Assembly: GCA_036435485.1 (NCBI GenBank)
Contig: CM071599.1
Span: 210,341,178 to 210,405,177, forward strand
Length of the DNA: 64,000 bases
Direction: 5' to 3'
Origin: Saposhnikovia divaricata
Taxonomy: Eukaryota; Streptophyta; Magnoliopsida; Apiales; Apiaceae
Below, piece after piece: positions 41,956-54,972 of the stretch; positions within the stretch are counted from its first letter, which is position 1, and the number at the start of each line of letters is the position of its first letter. A program made the position numbers and the translations under genes. The notes under the pieces are model-generated. The model was given only the letters and a program-made list of their open reading frames with translations. It had not been told where the DNA came from and ran no database searches.

Positions 41956-44436
41956 CTGCCATAAAGAGATAATTTGATAATTAGTTTTAACACAAGTATA
42001 AACAAAGAATCAACAGTTCACCTATCTAAGCTAAGTAGTTCCAATAAAAATAGGATTGAGTTATCTTTCAGAGAGCAGATGAAACAAACGAAAAGTCTAT
42101 CAATGATAGACATCTAACTTCACAAGAATGATACAAGCCATCTAGCAGAGTAACTATGATAAAAAGCATCATTTGGAATTCCTTCCATAGCTTTAGACAA
42201 GTATTCATCATGTCAAGGGGCATTGCATATCATAAGATTAAATATGGCATGACATAAGCAGAAGACACAAAGACACGCGTTTGCCTTTAGAAGTTTACTT
42301 GTTAAGTCAAACTTGTAAGACTGCTGACACAAACTAAATAACTTGCAAGAAGGCTATGGACACAACTATTACATCTTTAACAGAAATGACTATATAAAAA
42401 AAGTTAAGCATATAAAATTGACCAGGAAAGCAATTCATCAGAAGGAAATAGTAACTGAATCCTAATGGGAATAAAGAGGCATGATGGTCTATCAGTGTAA
42501 CTATGACATAATTATTCACACAAATAAAACTTCATAGCCAACTAGTATCTCATCACATAGACGACATGCACCAGAAATGACTTCAAAAAAACATATTTTC
42601 AAGTTACGATCACCTCATTATTGAGAAGTAATCTACAGTCTTAAGCAGTGTATCATAAAACAACGCCACAGTACCATCAAAAAATTTTCAAGTCTGATCC
42701 TAGTACACTGAAATAAGCAATAGGGGAAGTGAAAAAAAAATACATAATCACATCTAATCTAAAAGCTCATTTACACATCTGCAAGTTCCATGTTGTACAA
42801 CATATTTGAACCGAAAGTTGATTACATAGACCCCCAGAAAACTGATATGCACCTTCAAAAAAATTTGTTAATAAAGATATTGGCCTTCAAAAAGTAAATG
42901 AGTTCGACAACTATTAAGATTGAAACATTGAGCATCTTAAGTTTGGGCCATCGTTATTTTTATAGGCAAAAGGGAAAAAGAGGAGATCAGAAAGCAACAA
43001 ATCCCCTCGGCAAAGTTGCCGTCAATAAAAGACTACTGAAATTAGAACTAGGTGCTGGTAAACTAATTAGTGTTAAACACATATAAAATGATTAATATGA
43101 ATCTTTACGAGATTATTTTCATAAAATAGACGATATTAATAAAGATGTTGACAACACGATAAATATATTACGATTTCACTCCCACAAGCTCACGAACCAT
43201 GTATTTACACAAACAAATAGACACAACCAAATACATTTAAACGAAGGCCTATGCAAGAAATCCTGAAATCATAGACTGCCATGGCAGCAGCACTCTTCTA
43301 GAGAGGCAAACCATCAACACAAGGTCATACACTAAGATTTTCTAGGCCTATGTTCTCTCAAGTCTCTCCCTGTAAAAATTTCTAGCATTATCACATGCAA
43401 GCATGCTGCATACTGAATCTCAACTTTCGCCTAGCTACAGCCTCGTAATATACTAACAGGACACTAGGACGCGTGTGCTCACAAATGCAAGTACTTGTAC
43501 AAATTTCACACAATAATACTAAAATTGCAAAACCACAAATACCAATTAAGTGATCAAATAACTTATGGATCACCAACAATGAGCGTAAATCATATACCTG
43601 GATCACCCAACATGCTGAAATGACCAGTATCGACACTAAATTAGAGGGAATATATATCTTTTGGCAATTCATGTTTTCACGATTATACATATGAATCATC
43701 AACATTCCAAAATTTCCACAGTCATTAACCATTAATAATTTATATTAAAAAAATATGGAGAGTGTGTTTCATTCAACCTCCTTGAGAGTGGGCAATACAT
43801 TGGACTAGTTAGAAAAATGAAGTATGCAACAAAACAACAGACAGCTATAACTGCAAACAGAAAAAATATGTGAACCATAACTTAAATAAATAAAAAATGA
43901 ACTAATAAAATTATTATTAAAAAACAGAAATATTATTAATTTAAAAAAAATATGGTTAGCAAATCTAAAAATCAGAGCATACATTCAAAATTTGGGACAC
44001 CAACAGCCATCCTCGAGTCCAAACAAAATAAATCAACAAAATCCACAAATCTGTTCATGATTTAAAAATCAAAAAGTTGAACAATAAGAAAATATATTGT
44101 TTGACTTTTTCACATGAGCAACAAGAGTAGCCTTCCTTTTATTATTTGTCTTCTTTACCGGTGTAAACTCAAAGCAACAGTAATGGGGATTCTAGTTCTT
44201 TCACCAATCTCTATTTTTTTCTTGCCAAAGGAAACCAAGTGGTAGATCAACATCCTTACTTAAACCATTACAAACTACGTGATAGTGCAAACATTAAAAC
44301 ATGTAACCAAAGAGCATGAAGTGTGATATGTTTCCATAAATGCTAAATAAATGAGACATTTTACCAAGCCAACACAAATATATAGATATGTTAAAATCAA
44401 AATATGTACCATTCATATCGAAGAAAGCAGGAAAAT
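41956..44436. other. Non-coding AT-rich region
   Basis: 2.5 kb with no exon or element that I can support on either strand. It could be intronic to the EBP1-like exon. Confidence 0.35.
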
Positions 44437-44569
44437 TAGAGCAACCATGCCAACAAAGGGTTGGTGCAGTGGTTGAGGTCTTGGCTTCTCTAAAAGAGGT
44501 CAAGAGTTCGACTCCTGGCGGGTGCGTGTGTTCAACTATCAAAAAAAAAAAATAATAGAGCAACCATGC
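44437..44569 (+). mobile_element. Short tRNA-derived SINE with 14-bp TSD
   Basis: Seen: TAGAGCAACCATGC at 44437-44450 is repeated at 44556-44569. Between them are an A-box-like TGGTGCAGTGGTTGAG, a B-box-like GAGTTCGACTCC and an A-rich tail. The body is only about 105 bp, close to a tRNA-like head plus tail. The structure fits target-primed insertion by LINE machinery. Confidence 0.85.
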
Positions 44570-44767
44570 AATGCAATTATAAAGACTGCACACATTTGTA
44601 AACTAAAAGTTATTAAGCTCTGTAAACTAGTTGTAGAGTATTTATTAGTCACCCTGCAACTATAATACAAGCCCTCATTTAAACAATTCATAGTAATAAC
44701 AGGGAATAGTGTTACAAATTTGAAAGGGAAGAACAAATTGACCATTGGAGGGGTAGAAAAAGAATAC

Positions 44768-45453
44768 CTCAGACAAGTGGAAGAAGATTCAGAATTTTCA
44801 TCAGAAAGGGACTCTAAATGCTTCCTTAAAATTTGTAACAGCGAAAGATGTCTATAATCAAACAATAAAGAAGGAGTCTTGCATCTCAGGGCTTCCACAA
44901 AATCACCCAACTCAGATGGACTCAAAAACAGCAAAGTACTAAATGACCTCAGAAAAAAATAAACGGAAAAAACATCGCAGATGGGAATATCATCTCAAAG
45001 TAAATTATCTGAACATGAGGATAACTTGGGCTTTGTAGGAAAATTATTACACTCTTCTGATTCTTTACAATCCAAGACCACATCTTTTTCCTCGACAACT
45101 ACCCTGGCTTGGGGAAACTGCGGCTCATGCTTTGCTTCATCTAAACAAACTTCAGCAGGCACATTAACTTGAACTGATGTAGCAGATGTTCCTCCTCTAC
45201 GAGCACTTCTTCTCAATACGTTTGGAGTTGCACGATCCGCAGACTCCGTTTTCTTCCTCTTTCTACTGTTACCTTTGGGTGTGCTTTCATCATTCTTATC
45301 ACACACACCAATGGCAACAGAAGTGCAATTAGAAGGCTCCTTCCCCAATTCTTGTAAATTCCCACCTTCATCCATACATTTCGCCTCCAAAACTCCTACC
45401 GCACCAACTTCATCCACCGTTCCACTAGAATTACCAGCTTGATCAGCTGGCAC
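44768..45453 (-). pseudogene. PTM-like gene, N-terminal/DDT exon, copy A
   Basis: Seen: MPADQAGNSSGTVDE at 45453, a basic stretch (NSRKRKKTESADR, LRRSARRGG), an acidic linker, then a DDT domain (LGDFVEALRCKTPSLLFDY, LSLLQILRKHLESLSDENSE) ending at a GT donor at 44767. Known: DDT plus PHD architecture is that of plant PTM-type chromatin/transcription regulators. Lesion: in-frame TGA at 44995-44997, where copy B has sense codons. Copy B (50824-51511) is near-identical, intron edge included. I infer a pseudogene copy. Confidence 0.8.
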
Positions 45454-45659
45454 TACACTAACACCAACGACCTTATCTTCGCCTCAAATCATCACAAGCA
45501 CCATCAACCTCTTTCCTCTCACTCTCTATTCTCTATGCCTAAATTCAAATCAAACCCGGGTTCCTTCCTCGGATTCTCCAAACTAACCCCACCAACCTTC
45601 ATTCCCCGTTCATATCATCAGTAACACTAACATTAACATTCAAATCATTAATGCCCGCC

Positions 45660-46102
45660 CTACTTCGGATTACCAGTTCCCTTAATAGATTGAGAAATTT
45701 CAGATGCCCCTCCTGAACTTTCTAATTGGAAGCTTGCATTCATAGAATTATCCAAAACCTCTGGCTCTGAGAAGTTACCAGAAATTGTAGATACCGAAGA
45801 TTTGTCAACAAGCTTTCCTCTATCACGAGTATCGTCTTCAAGACATGCTTCCATAGGTACTAATGCCCGAGGAACTAGAGGCTCAGCAGGCATTTGCCTG
45901 TCACTCATATAGTCAATGGAAACAGTAACAGATTGTGAACCAATTTCACTTGTTACTTTGGCTGATACATTCCAATACTTCATGATTGCAGTCAACAATG
46001 TGTTATAGAATAAATGTGATGACTTTATTGCTTCAAGAACAGCAGTGAAATCATTCACATGGTAGTATCTGAAGGGAAATTCAATGTCAGCTGAATCCGA
46101 CC
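45660..46102 (-). pseudogene. PTM-like gene, post-PHD exon fragment
   Basis: An acceptor (TATGTAG) precedes SDSADIEFPFRYYHVNDFTA, VLEAIKSSHLFYNTLLTAIM and KYWNVSA, which matches the segment following the PHD finger in PTM-like proteins. It ends at TAG 45660 after about 148 codons. It lies directly upstream of copy A of the N-terminal exon, so the normal exon order is disrupted. Confidence 0.6.
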
Positions 46103-48384
46103 TACATATTAAAAAATATGTCAATTGTGTAGTTATGCCAAGAGTAGAAAATCAAGATAATTACAGAACCGAGCATTAAAATAATAACAAAACTGCCATC
46201 CATGGAGAAAAAGATACCGGTAACCAAATTTCATAGGGACTGAAATGAATTATGAGACTGACTCAATATGTTTGTACTGCTGCGGACAATAGACAAAAGC
46301 TTTGAGCACCAATAAATAACATTAGCCTTCCATATGTACACTTCTGCAAAGTGTTGGAGGGCAAAATCCACAGACTTCGACAAACTTTGGTGATCAAGAA
46401 GCTCATACAAGATCAAGATTAAAAGAAATTTTTTAGCGTGGATCTGAGGCTGAAGTCTATTTGATGCAGGACAACGGTTAAAAACCCAAAAAGACTATTT
46501 GGGAGCAATGCAAAAGGCTTTAGAAGCTCATTAGTTAGATTATCCTAGAATTAGTTATTATATTAATAGTTATCGATAAAACCAGGGCAAGTTATCTTTC
46601 AAAGTTATCTATATTAATATTATCTCTTTAAATAATATTGTGTACAATTATTTTAAATAAAGATTGATGTTTACAATCAAAAACAGTTTGGTATTTATAT
46701 CAGATACTATCGTTTTGTGTTTCCGTTCTCTGCGTTAGTACAATCGATGGGCACACCTCATCCCCATAACCATCACTATGTACTCCAACAAATTCTGACC
46801 TTGTGAAGGGCTAACTACTACATGAGTGGCCCACTGGACCTCGACTTACTACTGGTTTGGATTAGGATTTGACCCAGACATAGTATCAGTATTGAAGTCA
46901 ACTGACTCTTGAATGTTTGAAACCAGTCGCCCAGTGCCAACAGGATTCCCATCAGAGCAATTATCTAAAACTAGGATCAAGTTCCTTAGTTTAGTTGCCA
47001 GAGGTGGAGATATGAACACCACTAATGACTGTAAAGGGTCCATGTTTAAACATGTGGAAATAATTGGCATAAGTATAAACAGAACTTGAGTCTACTACCA
47101 TGTGCACCAAAGGCATGACCTTCTAGGAAGCATGTGGTGATCTAGTTAATGACCTGAGTTGCTGCACTTGGGCAGGTGGACTCATTTATTTTCAGTTTAA
47201 TTTCCGGATTTGAGTAGGGTTATTACAATTTCTTTAAATAAAAAAGGCATTCAATTAAATATAATGTATTATCTAGGGGTGATCATGGTTCTGGAACCAG
47301 CAGTTTAGATCGGCTGGTTGGTTCCAGAACCAGAACCAACACTAAAGAAACCACGGTTCTGGTAGAAGAGGGAGCTAGATTCTTTTATGTATTCTATATT
47401 GAAGACTTAAATCCAATCTATTACCTATTATATTAGATATACTGGAGATTTAAGATAATTATGATAACTTTAGGATCAATAGATTTATTTATTGAGGAAT
47501 CAATTTGTTTTAGAAAAATTCATGAAATTCATAGTATTTATAAGAAATTAGCTTAGGATATATCCTCTATATAAGCCATATAATGCACACATAAAAAGAA
47601 TTTACAGAATTAGGTTGCTTTTAGAATGGGTGATAGCGATGGCGATCAATGAATTATTCTATTCTTGCGGCCGAAAAACCGAGGGGTGGTAGATTCAGCA
47701 ATTAATGCACCCAGTTCTATCTCTAATTCTTTGTTCTCAAAATTCTATCGAGTCAAGCTAGTTTATTCAAATATTGCACTAAAACAAGTGTGGAAAAAGA
47801 AAGGAAATTCCCAATACTTCCAAAACAATATATAATAGTGTAGATAATTTCTTTTCACGTAAAATACAAAAAGCATCAGGTTTCTATCCTAGATCTCTCC
47901 GCCGAGCAACTTAGCTTTCTCCTGCCACCAATATTTGTCTCTGATCTTATGTATTTATATTATCATTTCTCGTAGTTATCACTCTAATTTAAGGTTTCGG
48001 CATTGTGGGTTTGCTTCAATTGGGACCTTCAATGATTTTTGTATTTTTGATTTAGGTTTCTTTAATTTCGGTTTTCTAGATTTGGGTTTCTTTGATTTTG
48101 AATTCCTGCAAGGGTTTCACCGATCCACTAAATGATGGGTTTCTTGATTCGGGTTTCTTTGATTCGGGTCATCCGAGGGAGTTCACCTGATCCAAATATT
48201 AAGTCAAGCTCTCTTTGCTCCCCCAATTACTCATCCAGCCAGCTATGTCCGGCACCTTTTTCTTGCAGGTAGGAGAGGTAGGAGCGGAGAATTCACAAGT
48301 CAATACCAGATTCATCACAGGCCATTGTCGGTGACATCACCATCAGCGAAACATCTTTGGCCCCAACAGCAACCGTCGGTATTG

Positions 48385-48415
<31 letters not shown>

Positions 48416-49990
48416 TTTACTATTTTGGTTACTTATTGTATGGTTGTGTGTCTATTGTGTGATTGGTTCATTTATTGGGTGAAAAATTTGTGGGATTGTG
48501 TGTGTTCTTTAGCAGCTAGTAGAACTATATATTCTTCGCTGTTCTTTTTTTCCCCACTTGTACCAGTAAGGAGGAGAATAGGGATGTAAATTTCCATCCG
48601 ACCCATGGGTTCCGAACTGTATCCGCACCGGTCATGACGGATAATTAACCGAGTTATCCATGATGGATAGATGACTGTCATGTTGACTCGTTCGAAAAAA
48701 GCAATCAACTTTCCTTGAAGAAGGTTCCCAGAAATTTCCTAAAAAGTATTCTGGTGTGTGATTGGGATCTGTCTGTTGGTCTTTTTTGTCGGCATGTACT
48801 TTTGTGTAATATGTAGTTATGTATTTGGTTATATCACGGTATGAATTTCGTTTCAGGAGCTAAAGGAGTGAAAAGGAGAGACTGTACTTGGTTTTCTCTT
48901 AAACACTCAAGGTTTTAACAAGATACAATAACTGCCTTCTCGGGAACTTGTAAACCCGCTCTAATAGAATCTCGCAATCTATAAATACTAAGAAGATGAA
49001 AAAAATTGTTGCTCATAATGATACAGGTAGTAGTGTGTACAAAACTTATCTCTTGGGCCTAAGGATTCACATGATGAATGCCTGATGTAATGATCTGGAG
49101 CAAGAGATTAAGTTTTATTTCATTTATTAATTGTTTAAAAGATATAAGGATCAAATAATACTTTCTTTCATTATTAGGATAAAGGATAATGATGTGGAGA
49201 ACGAGATTAGGTTATTATTTTATGTAGTAGAAAAGTGTTTGGTAATACTTACCATTACCAGTGAGGATCAATTTCCTCTTTTTCTAGGATTTTCCTTGTT
49301 TGCTAAGTTATTAGATATCGATTTATACAGTTGTTATTTTCATTATTGTTCAGATTTACATTACACAAGGATTGACTACTTTATGATAAATTTTCATTGT
49401 TAATCACAGTTAAATTATATAAAGTGATGACTATTTTACCATAGATCTACGGATTAATTGTGTTTTTTGCTGATTCTTTGCAGAGATAGGTTTTTATTCC
49501 AAATCGCCATATAAAAAGATTATCCTAATCACATTTTCTTTAGCTAGCATATACCAATTTCATCATATAGGTGATACACCACACCATGTCTATTTTAGAA
49601 CTAAACTCCCACTCTCTTCATAAGCAATTGTGATAACCACAAGATTAAATCTTTTATGTAGGGACTTGTGTGTTACGAATACGTGAGAGTTATTACTAGT
49701 GTTATTGATCACTAGAGATTGACAATAGCCATTAACTCATCTAAATTGAACTAAACCTAGAAAAGGATCACAACATGAAACCAATTCATATTTAGGTTCC
49801 CAATACCGTTCTCTAAACAAGCCAATTCTAGCCCAAATCATTTAAGAATTTAATCTTGACAGACACTAGACTTCGCTTCTGGAAGCCAACATTTTAATGT
49901 CATATTCAAATAGTAGTATATGGGAACGTTAATACTACTGTAGTTGGCAAATTATGTCAGCTTACATATTGATTTCAGCTATTAAAAATA
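46103..49990. other. Transposon-derived non-coding region
   Basis: No gene supported. Contents: possible Copia LTR remnant about 46540-46700; hAT-like termini TAGGGGTGATCATGGTTCTGG near 47274 and TAGGGATGTAAA near 48580; short GGGTTTCTTTGATT tandem repeats near 48050-48170; (TTTC)n microsatellite about 48390-48415. Confidence 0.4.
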
Positions 49991-50076
49991 GAATAGCACT
50001 TACACTAGAGTTGCATTCAATATTATACTTGTAACATTATATTATAGTAATGACTAAAAGGAAGGAAGATACTTAC

Positions 50077-50615
50077 ACCAACAGGTAACCACAACTGTTG
50101 TAGAATAGCCGGTCATATGGATCAATTCCCAATAGTATTGCTCCCCGGACTGGCTTTTCAGCTCTTTTCAAGGGATTACCTTTGTCGATACCGCACTCAG
50201 GACAGTACCTCTGTACCAATAACCCTCTGGCAACAGACTGGTGGTAACCCCAACACATCTGGCATGAAATGCTGTAGGGCAACCATCGCAGCATATCAAG
50301 CTTCCATCCATCTTACAGAGACAGCATTCATCACTGTTCCAGTCTGCTGTTTCCTCAACAACCTCCGAGGTTGCCATCAGTAAGCCCTTTGCTGCTGTTT
50401 CAACTCCCAGAAACATCCATAAAAGCCCTCGCTTTTCTCGGAGGCATTGGAGTCTCAAATGCCGTCTTCCGATCAAAATCAATAGAAGGATCGGTTGACA
50501 GAGTTCTTTTGTTAAGCTCAGACCTTATCATTTCCACTTCATTCACATCATCGCATAAACACTGAAGCATCTCGATTTTTACAGATGCTGGTTTGTTTGG
50601 AGTAATCACTTTCAA
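50077..50615 (-). pseudogene. PTM-like gene, pre-PHD and PHD exon, copy B
   Basis: Seen: PASVKIEMLQCLCDDVNEVE and MIRSELNKR lead into a PHD finger (DWNSDECCLCKMDGSLICCD, GCPTAFHARCVGVTTSLLPE) and GAILLGIDPYDRLFYNSCGY, ending at a GT donor at 50076. Lesion: near 50213 an extra AGAGGTAC-like 8 bp shifts the frame just before the final CPEC zinc ligands. The sequence downstream resumes in another frame. Confidence 0.8.
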
Positions 50616-50823
50616 AAAACTTCAGTTGACTAAGATCAAAAGAAAAGCTCACCACAGAGTGGTGTGTTAGAAGGTACTCAACCATGAAGATAGGCCAGGT
50701 GATTAGGCCCAACAAATTCCAGTTAAGGCTCCTGCATTTAAGAAGATGATATTAACAGGGAATAGTGTTACAAATTTGAAAGAGAAGAACAAACTGACCA
50801 TTGGAGGGGTAGAAAAAGAATAC

Positions 50824-51511
50824 CTCAGACAAGTGGAAGCAGATTCAGAATTTTCATCAGAAAGGGACTCTAAATGCTTCCTCAAAATTTGTAATAGAGA
50901 AAGATGTATATAATCAAACAATAAAGAAGGAGTCTTGCATCTCAGGGCTTCCACAAAATCACCCATCTCAAATGGACTCAAAAACAGTAAAGTACTAAAT
51001 GACCTCAGAAAAGAATAAACGGAAAAAACATCGCAGATGGGAATATCCTCTAAATTTAAATTATCTGAAGATGGGGGTAATTTGGGCTTTGTAGGAAAAT
51101 TATTACACTCTTCTGGTTCTTTATAATCCAAGACTACATCTTTTTCCTCTACAACTACCCTGGCTTGGGGAGACTGCGGCTCATGCTTCGCTTCATCTAA
51201 ACAAACTTCAGCAGGCACATTAACTTAACTGATGTAGCAGATGTTCCTCCTCTACGAGCACTTCTTCTCAATACGGTTGGCGTTGCACGATCCGCAGACT
51301 CCGTTTTCTTCCTCCTCTTTCTACTGTTACCTTTAGGTGTGCTTTCATCATTCTTATCACATGCACCAACGGCAACAGAAGTGCAATTAGAAGGCTCCTT
51401 CCCCAATTCTTGTAAATTCCCACCTTCATCCATACATTTCGCCTCCAAAACTCCTACCGCACCAGCTTCATCCACCGTTCCACTAGAATTACCAGCTTGA
51501 TCAGCTGGCAC
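50824..51511 (-). pseudogene. PTM-like gene, N-terminal/DDT exon, copy B
   Basis: Near-identical to copy A (duplicated block about 50753-51535 versus 44697-45477). The DDT part is open and complete: DIPICDVFSVYSFLRSFSTL then LGD/MGDFVEALRCKTP. Lesion: one base is missing near 51226, after GTSATSV, compared with copy A, so the N-terminal and DDT halves are in different frames. Each copy is intact where the other is broken. Confidence 0.8.
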
Positions 51512-51869
51512 TACACTAACACCAACGACCTTATCATTGTGTATATATGACCTGATTCAGATTCGATTTGGTTTTTTCATTTTCTATATATGACCTGATT
51601 CGACTTTTTTATATTCATTTTAAGAATTTATAAAAAAACTAATAATCATTGAACATTTTCATTACAAATAGTGCTAAAGCTGACATTTTAAATTAATTTT
51701 GAATTACTTTGATATAACATTATTTTTTCATAAACTGCAATTTTAGGAAGACAATTGAAAACAAATTAAATAAAAGAGAAATTTATTTTATTTACAATAA
51801 TTACTAGAAACAATGAATTCTAGAAGTCTTCAATTTTAGTATCTAGAATGAACAATTTATGATTTTGTA

Positions 51870-52260
51870 AGCCATCAAACTGGTGGAGTAAACTAGCAAA
51901 GGTCTGCGATTTGCCCATGGATCATGCTAAAAGAACAGCCCAGAATTTTGACCAACTTCATCTGAAATATATTGTAGTGCTTCATCTCTAGCATTTAGAA
52001 TCTGCAGTACGACAGCACTTTTATTCCACACAAGTAGGTCTTTGAAACGCAGACCACCCTCCCGTTTAGATTTACAACATCAGTTCTATGCCACTTTATA
52101 TTGACAGTTCCCATTAAGACTAGTTCCTCCCCAAGGAATTTTTGCGAGTGCATCTTTTTTATAACACCTCCCTCACATTCAGCCTCAAAGAAGAGATAAG
52201 AGGTAAACCCAGATAATGGGTAGAACACCCTGTTGAAACCAGTGATACCAAGAACATTGG
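51870..52260 (-). pseudogene. LINE reverse-transcriptase tail / zf-RVT fragment
   Basis: In shifting frames the minus strand reads CEGGVIKK, IPWGGTSLNGN, KREGGLRFKDLLVWNKSA and DPWANRRPLLVYS. These match the plant LINE pattern FLWGG, K-EGGLGF-D-x-x-x-WN and DPW-x-x-x-x-PL. Several stops and frameshifts are present. It sits between PTM copies B and C. Confidence 0.55.
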
Positions 52261-52426
52261 CAAAGAAACAAAGATATTTACACAACAGGTAATACTAGAA
52301 TATACTAGAGTTGCATTCAATATTATACCAACAGATAATGGAATAGTTCTTATACTAGAGTTGAATTCAATATTATACTTGTAACATTATAGTATAGTAA
52401 TGACTAAAAGGAAGGAAGATACTTAC

Positions 52427-52735
52427 ACCAACAGGTAACCACAACTGTTGTAGAATAGCCGGTCATGTGGATCAATTCCCAATAGTATTGCTCCCCGGAC
52501 TGGCTTTTCAGCTCTTTTCAAGGGATTACCTTTGTCGATACTGCGCTCAGGACAGTACCAATCACCCTCTGGCAACAGACTGGTGGTAACCCCAACACAT
52601 CTGGCATGAAATGCTGCAGGGCAACCATCGCAGCATATCAAGCTTCCGTCCATCTTACAGAGACAGCATTCATCACTGTTCCAGTCTGCTGTTTCCTCAA
52701 CAACCTCCGAGTTCCAACTCCCAGAAACCAAAACC
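52427..52735 (-). pseudogene. PTM-like gene, PHD exon, copy C
   Basis: Nearly identical to copy B's PHD region, including the intron flank (about 52341-52712 versus 49991-50366). It lacks the 8-bp insertion and stays open through LLPEGDWYCPERSIDKGNPL. Lesion: the last zinc ligand of CPEC is Arg (CPER), which should destabilise the finger. It also lacks about 28 bp upstream of the PHD that copy B has. Confidence 0.8.
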
Positions 52736-53187
52736 AATTCATGGAGTCGTAAACACTCTAACCTCCGTTTCCATAACTGATCTGAAACAGTTTCGTCTCC
52801 GAATCATAACAATTAACACCCCATGGACCCTCTTTCTTAACTCCCTTCCATACGCCTCCGATCTATAAATAAATAACTATAATTATAATTATTCATTTCC
52901 GAATTATAATTATATTTATTTATAAATTACTTAATTTATCAATAATCGCAGCTATAATTAGATCTGTAGAATTAAGGGAATTCTCTCCTCGAATTGAACG
53001 AGAAAGAGGGAGAGAGAGAGAGAGACCATCTAACCAAACAAATAAAAACAAAATTAATAAAAAAAATAATGCGATGAAAAGATACAACTATGAAACGAAA
53101 CCTAATTTCAACTAAATACGGGACGGGCCAAGCCCAAAATATTTTGGGCTAAACGAAACCTAATTTCAACTAATTAATTTCAACCTA
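52736..53187. other. Spacer with GA microsatellite
   Basis: AT-rich. A (GA)n run lies about 53003-53027. AAACGAAACCTAATTTCAAC occurs twice (53095 and 53152 regions). No gene. Confidence 0.5.
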
Positions 53188-54192
53188 GGTAAAATAGCTA
53201 ATTGGTCACTGAAGTCACTAGTAACTTGCAAGTAGGTCACGAAGTTAAAAAAACTTTCAATCGCATCATGAAGTTACAATTAGCTTGCAATCACAACACT
53301 AAGTTGAAAAAAAATTGCACGACCGTTAAATTATGTTGACTTTTAACGGTTCTCCGTTAAAAGATAACACATTTTCGGTTAGGTCAATGACTATGTGCTA
53401 ATTTTCATTTAGGTCACTGACTTGAAAAAAAAAATTTATTCAAAAAATATCTAACGAAAATATTTTTTTAAATGATTATGTTTTTTTAAATTTAAATTGT
53501 AATCATTCAAAAAAATTAAACAAAATTACACTTTTGGTATCACTTATTAATATCGAAAAAGATGGATCGGAAACTTGATATTTTTTTAAATATTTGTTTG
53601 CTTTTACCGATTCACTAACATATAAAATAAATGGATATGTTCAATTCTAAATTTAATTAAATTATAAATTAAATAAATGGGAAAAAGGGATATCTAAATA
53701 TTTGTTCAATTGTATCGATTTATAAGCATATGGGTTAAAGCGGTATATACAAATTAAATTTAATTAAAGTGTAATTATTTGGAAAAAATGTAAACATTCG
53801 ATTTTTTTTACCTTTTATCATTATCGAAAAAAACTTGTTATCTTTTCGTTCACTTGTATTTATTCATGAGCATATGTATTGAATTGGTATGCATAATTTT
53901 AAATTTTATTAAAGAAAAATCATTCGGATTTTTTTTAAAATTTAATCAGTTAAAATTAAATTTGGCTAATGACCTAATTGAAAAGTATTATCAAGTTCAG
54001 TGACCTACTTGCAAGTTTCATAGTGGCACGTCAGCATTACGTCATCTTTCCGTTAAAGTTTTTAACGGAACTGACGGCAATTACCAATTTGCAAGTTTTT
54101 AAGTACTTCATTAGTTGACTGAAAGTTTTTTTAACTTCATGACCTACTTGCAAGTTACTAGTGACTTCAGTGACCAATTAGCTATTTTACCC
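53188..54192. mobile_element. 1-kb foldback element with about 80-bp TIRs
   Basis: GGTAAAATAGCTAATTGGTC at the left is matched inverted by GACCAATTAGCTATTTTACC at the right. The near-identity continues about 80 bp (CACTAGTAACTTGCAAGTAG). MULE-like in form. No target duplication recognised. The interior is AT-rich and non-coding. It ends about 97 bp before the RIP-like ORF. Confidence 0.8.
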
Positions 54193-54288
54193 ATTAATAA
54201 AAATGTATGTAACGTCTACTTTTCAAAATTTAACTTTTTCAAACCTTCTTTTCCCTTCTCTTTCAAGAATTAAGTCCCTCTATTAGCA

Positions 54289-54972
54289 ATGAAATCATCT
54301 ACTTTTGATGTTGATAATCAGAAAATGAAATCATATACTTTTGATGTTGATAATCAGAACTACCAGCACTTCATCGAACATCTCAGAATAACTCTAACCA
54401 CCACGAGATTGCTATTCGATGATGTCGAAATCTTGGTATTGCCTTTGAGATCGACATTTAAAAGAAAAGGTTATGTGTGTGTAAGAATCAAGGCTAAAGA
54501 ATTGGGGATGAGATTCCTCTTACAACACGAGAATCTTTACCTCGTGGCTCTTAAGAAAAATGATGTCACCCGCCCATGGCTGGTTCTGCAAGCACAAAAT
54601 ATGGACGAGACAGCCAATTTTTTAAAAGCTTATGATCCTGTATTTAAAAAGAACAAGCCTCAGGCACCTGTACAAGTTAAAACAGGATTACGTTACTCCT
54701 TTTTTGAAAGTCTGGCAAGAAGAAGAAAGTTTATAAAACTCGGGAAAGATGCTTTGGTTGCTGCAATTCTAGGGCTCCAAGACTATACAGGCAGGTGCAA
54801 CAAAGACCACGCCAACCACTTCATAGTGATCATCGAAACAGTATGCGAAGCAATTAGGTTTAAATACGTTCTGGATTTTATTGTTTCCCATTATGAAGAA
54901 GGTGAAATTCCAAGCGACCTGATCGAGGATATTACAATTAATTGGTCCCATATGGGTAAGTTTCTTATTTAG
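54289..54972 (+). pseudogene. Ribosome-inactivating-protein-like domain (rRNA N-glycosylase family), probably broken
   Basis: Known: this family removes one adenine from the large rRNA. Seen: 227 codons from ATG 54289, with an N-terminal motif duplicated in tandem (MKSSTFDVDNQK / MKSYTFDVDNQN), then YQHFIEHLRITL, RKFIKLGKDALVAAI and the family's signature helix around EAIRFKY. The catalytic-type Glu is at residue 187, Arg at 190, and a Trp at 219. No signal peptide, and no lectin domain seen. The frame meets TAG at 54970-54972 but stays open for about 60 more codons to 55169. An F-box fragment and then a hAT-like element interrupt the locus. I infer a disabled relative. Activity cannot be judged. 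Alternative: a short intact single-domain form ending at the TAG. Confidence 0.55.

Noticed and set aside
46849..47070. 73-codon minus-strand ORF as a gene fragment
   Set aside because: No recognisable domain, start context or neighbouring exons.
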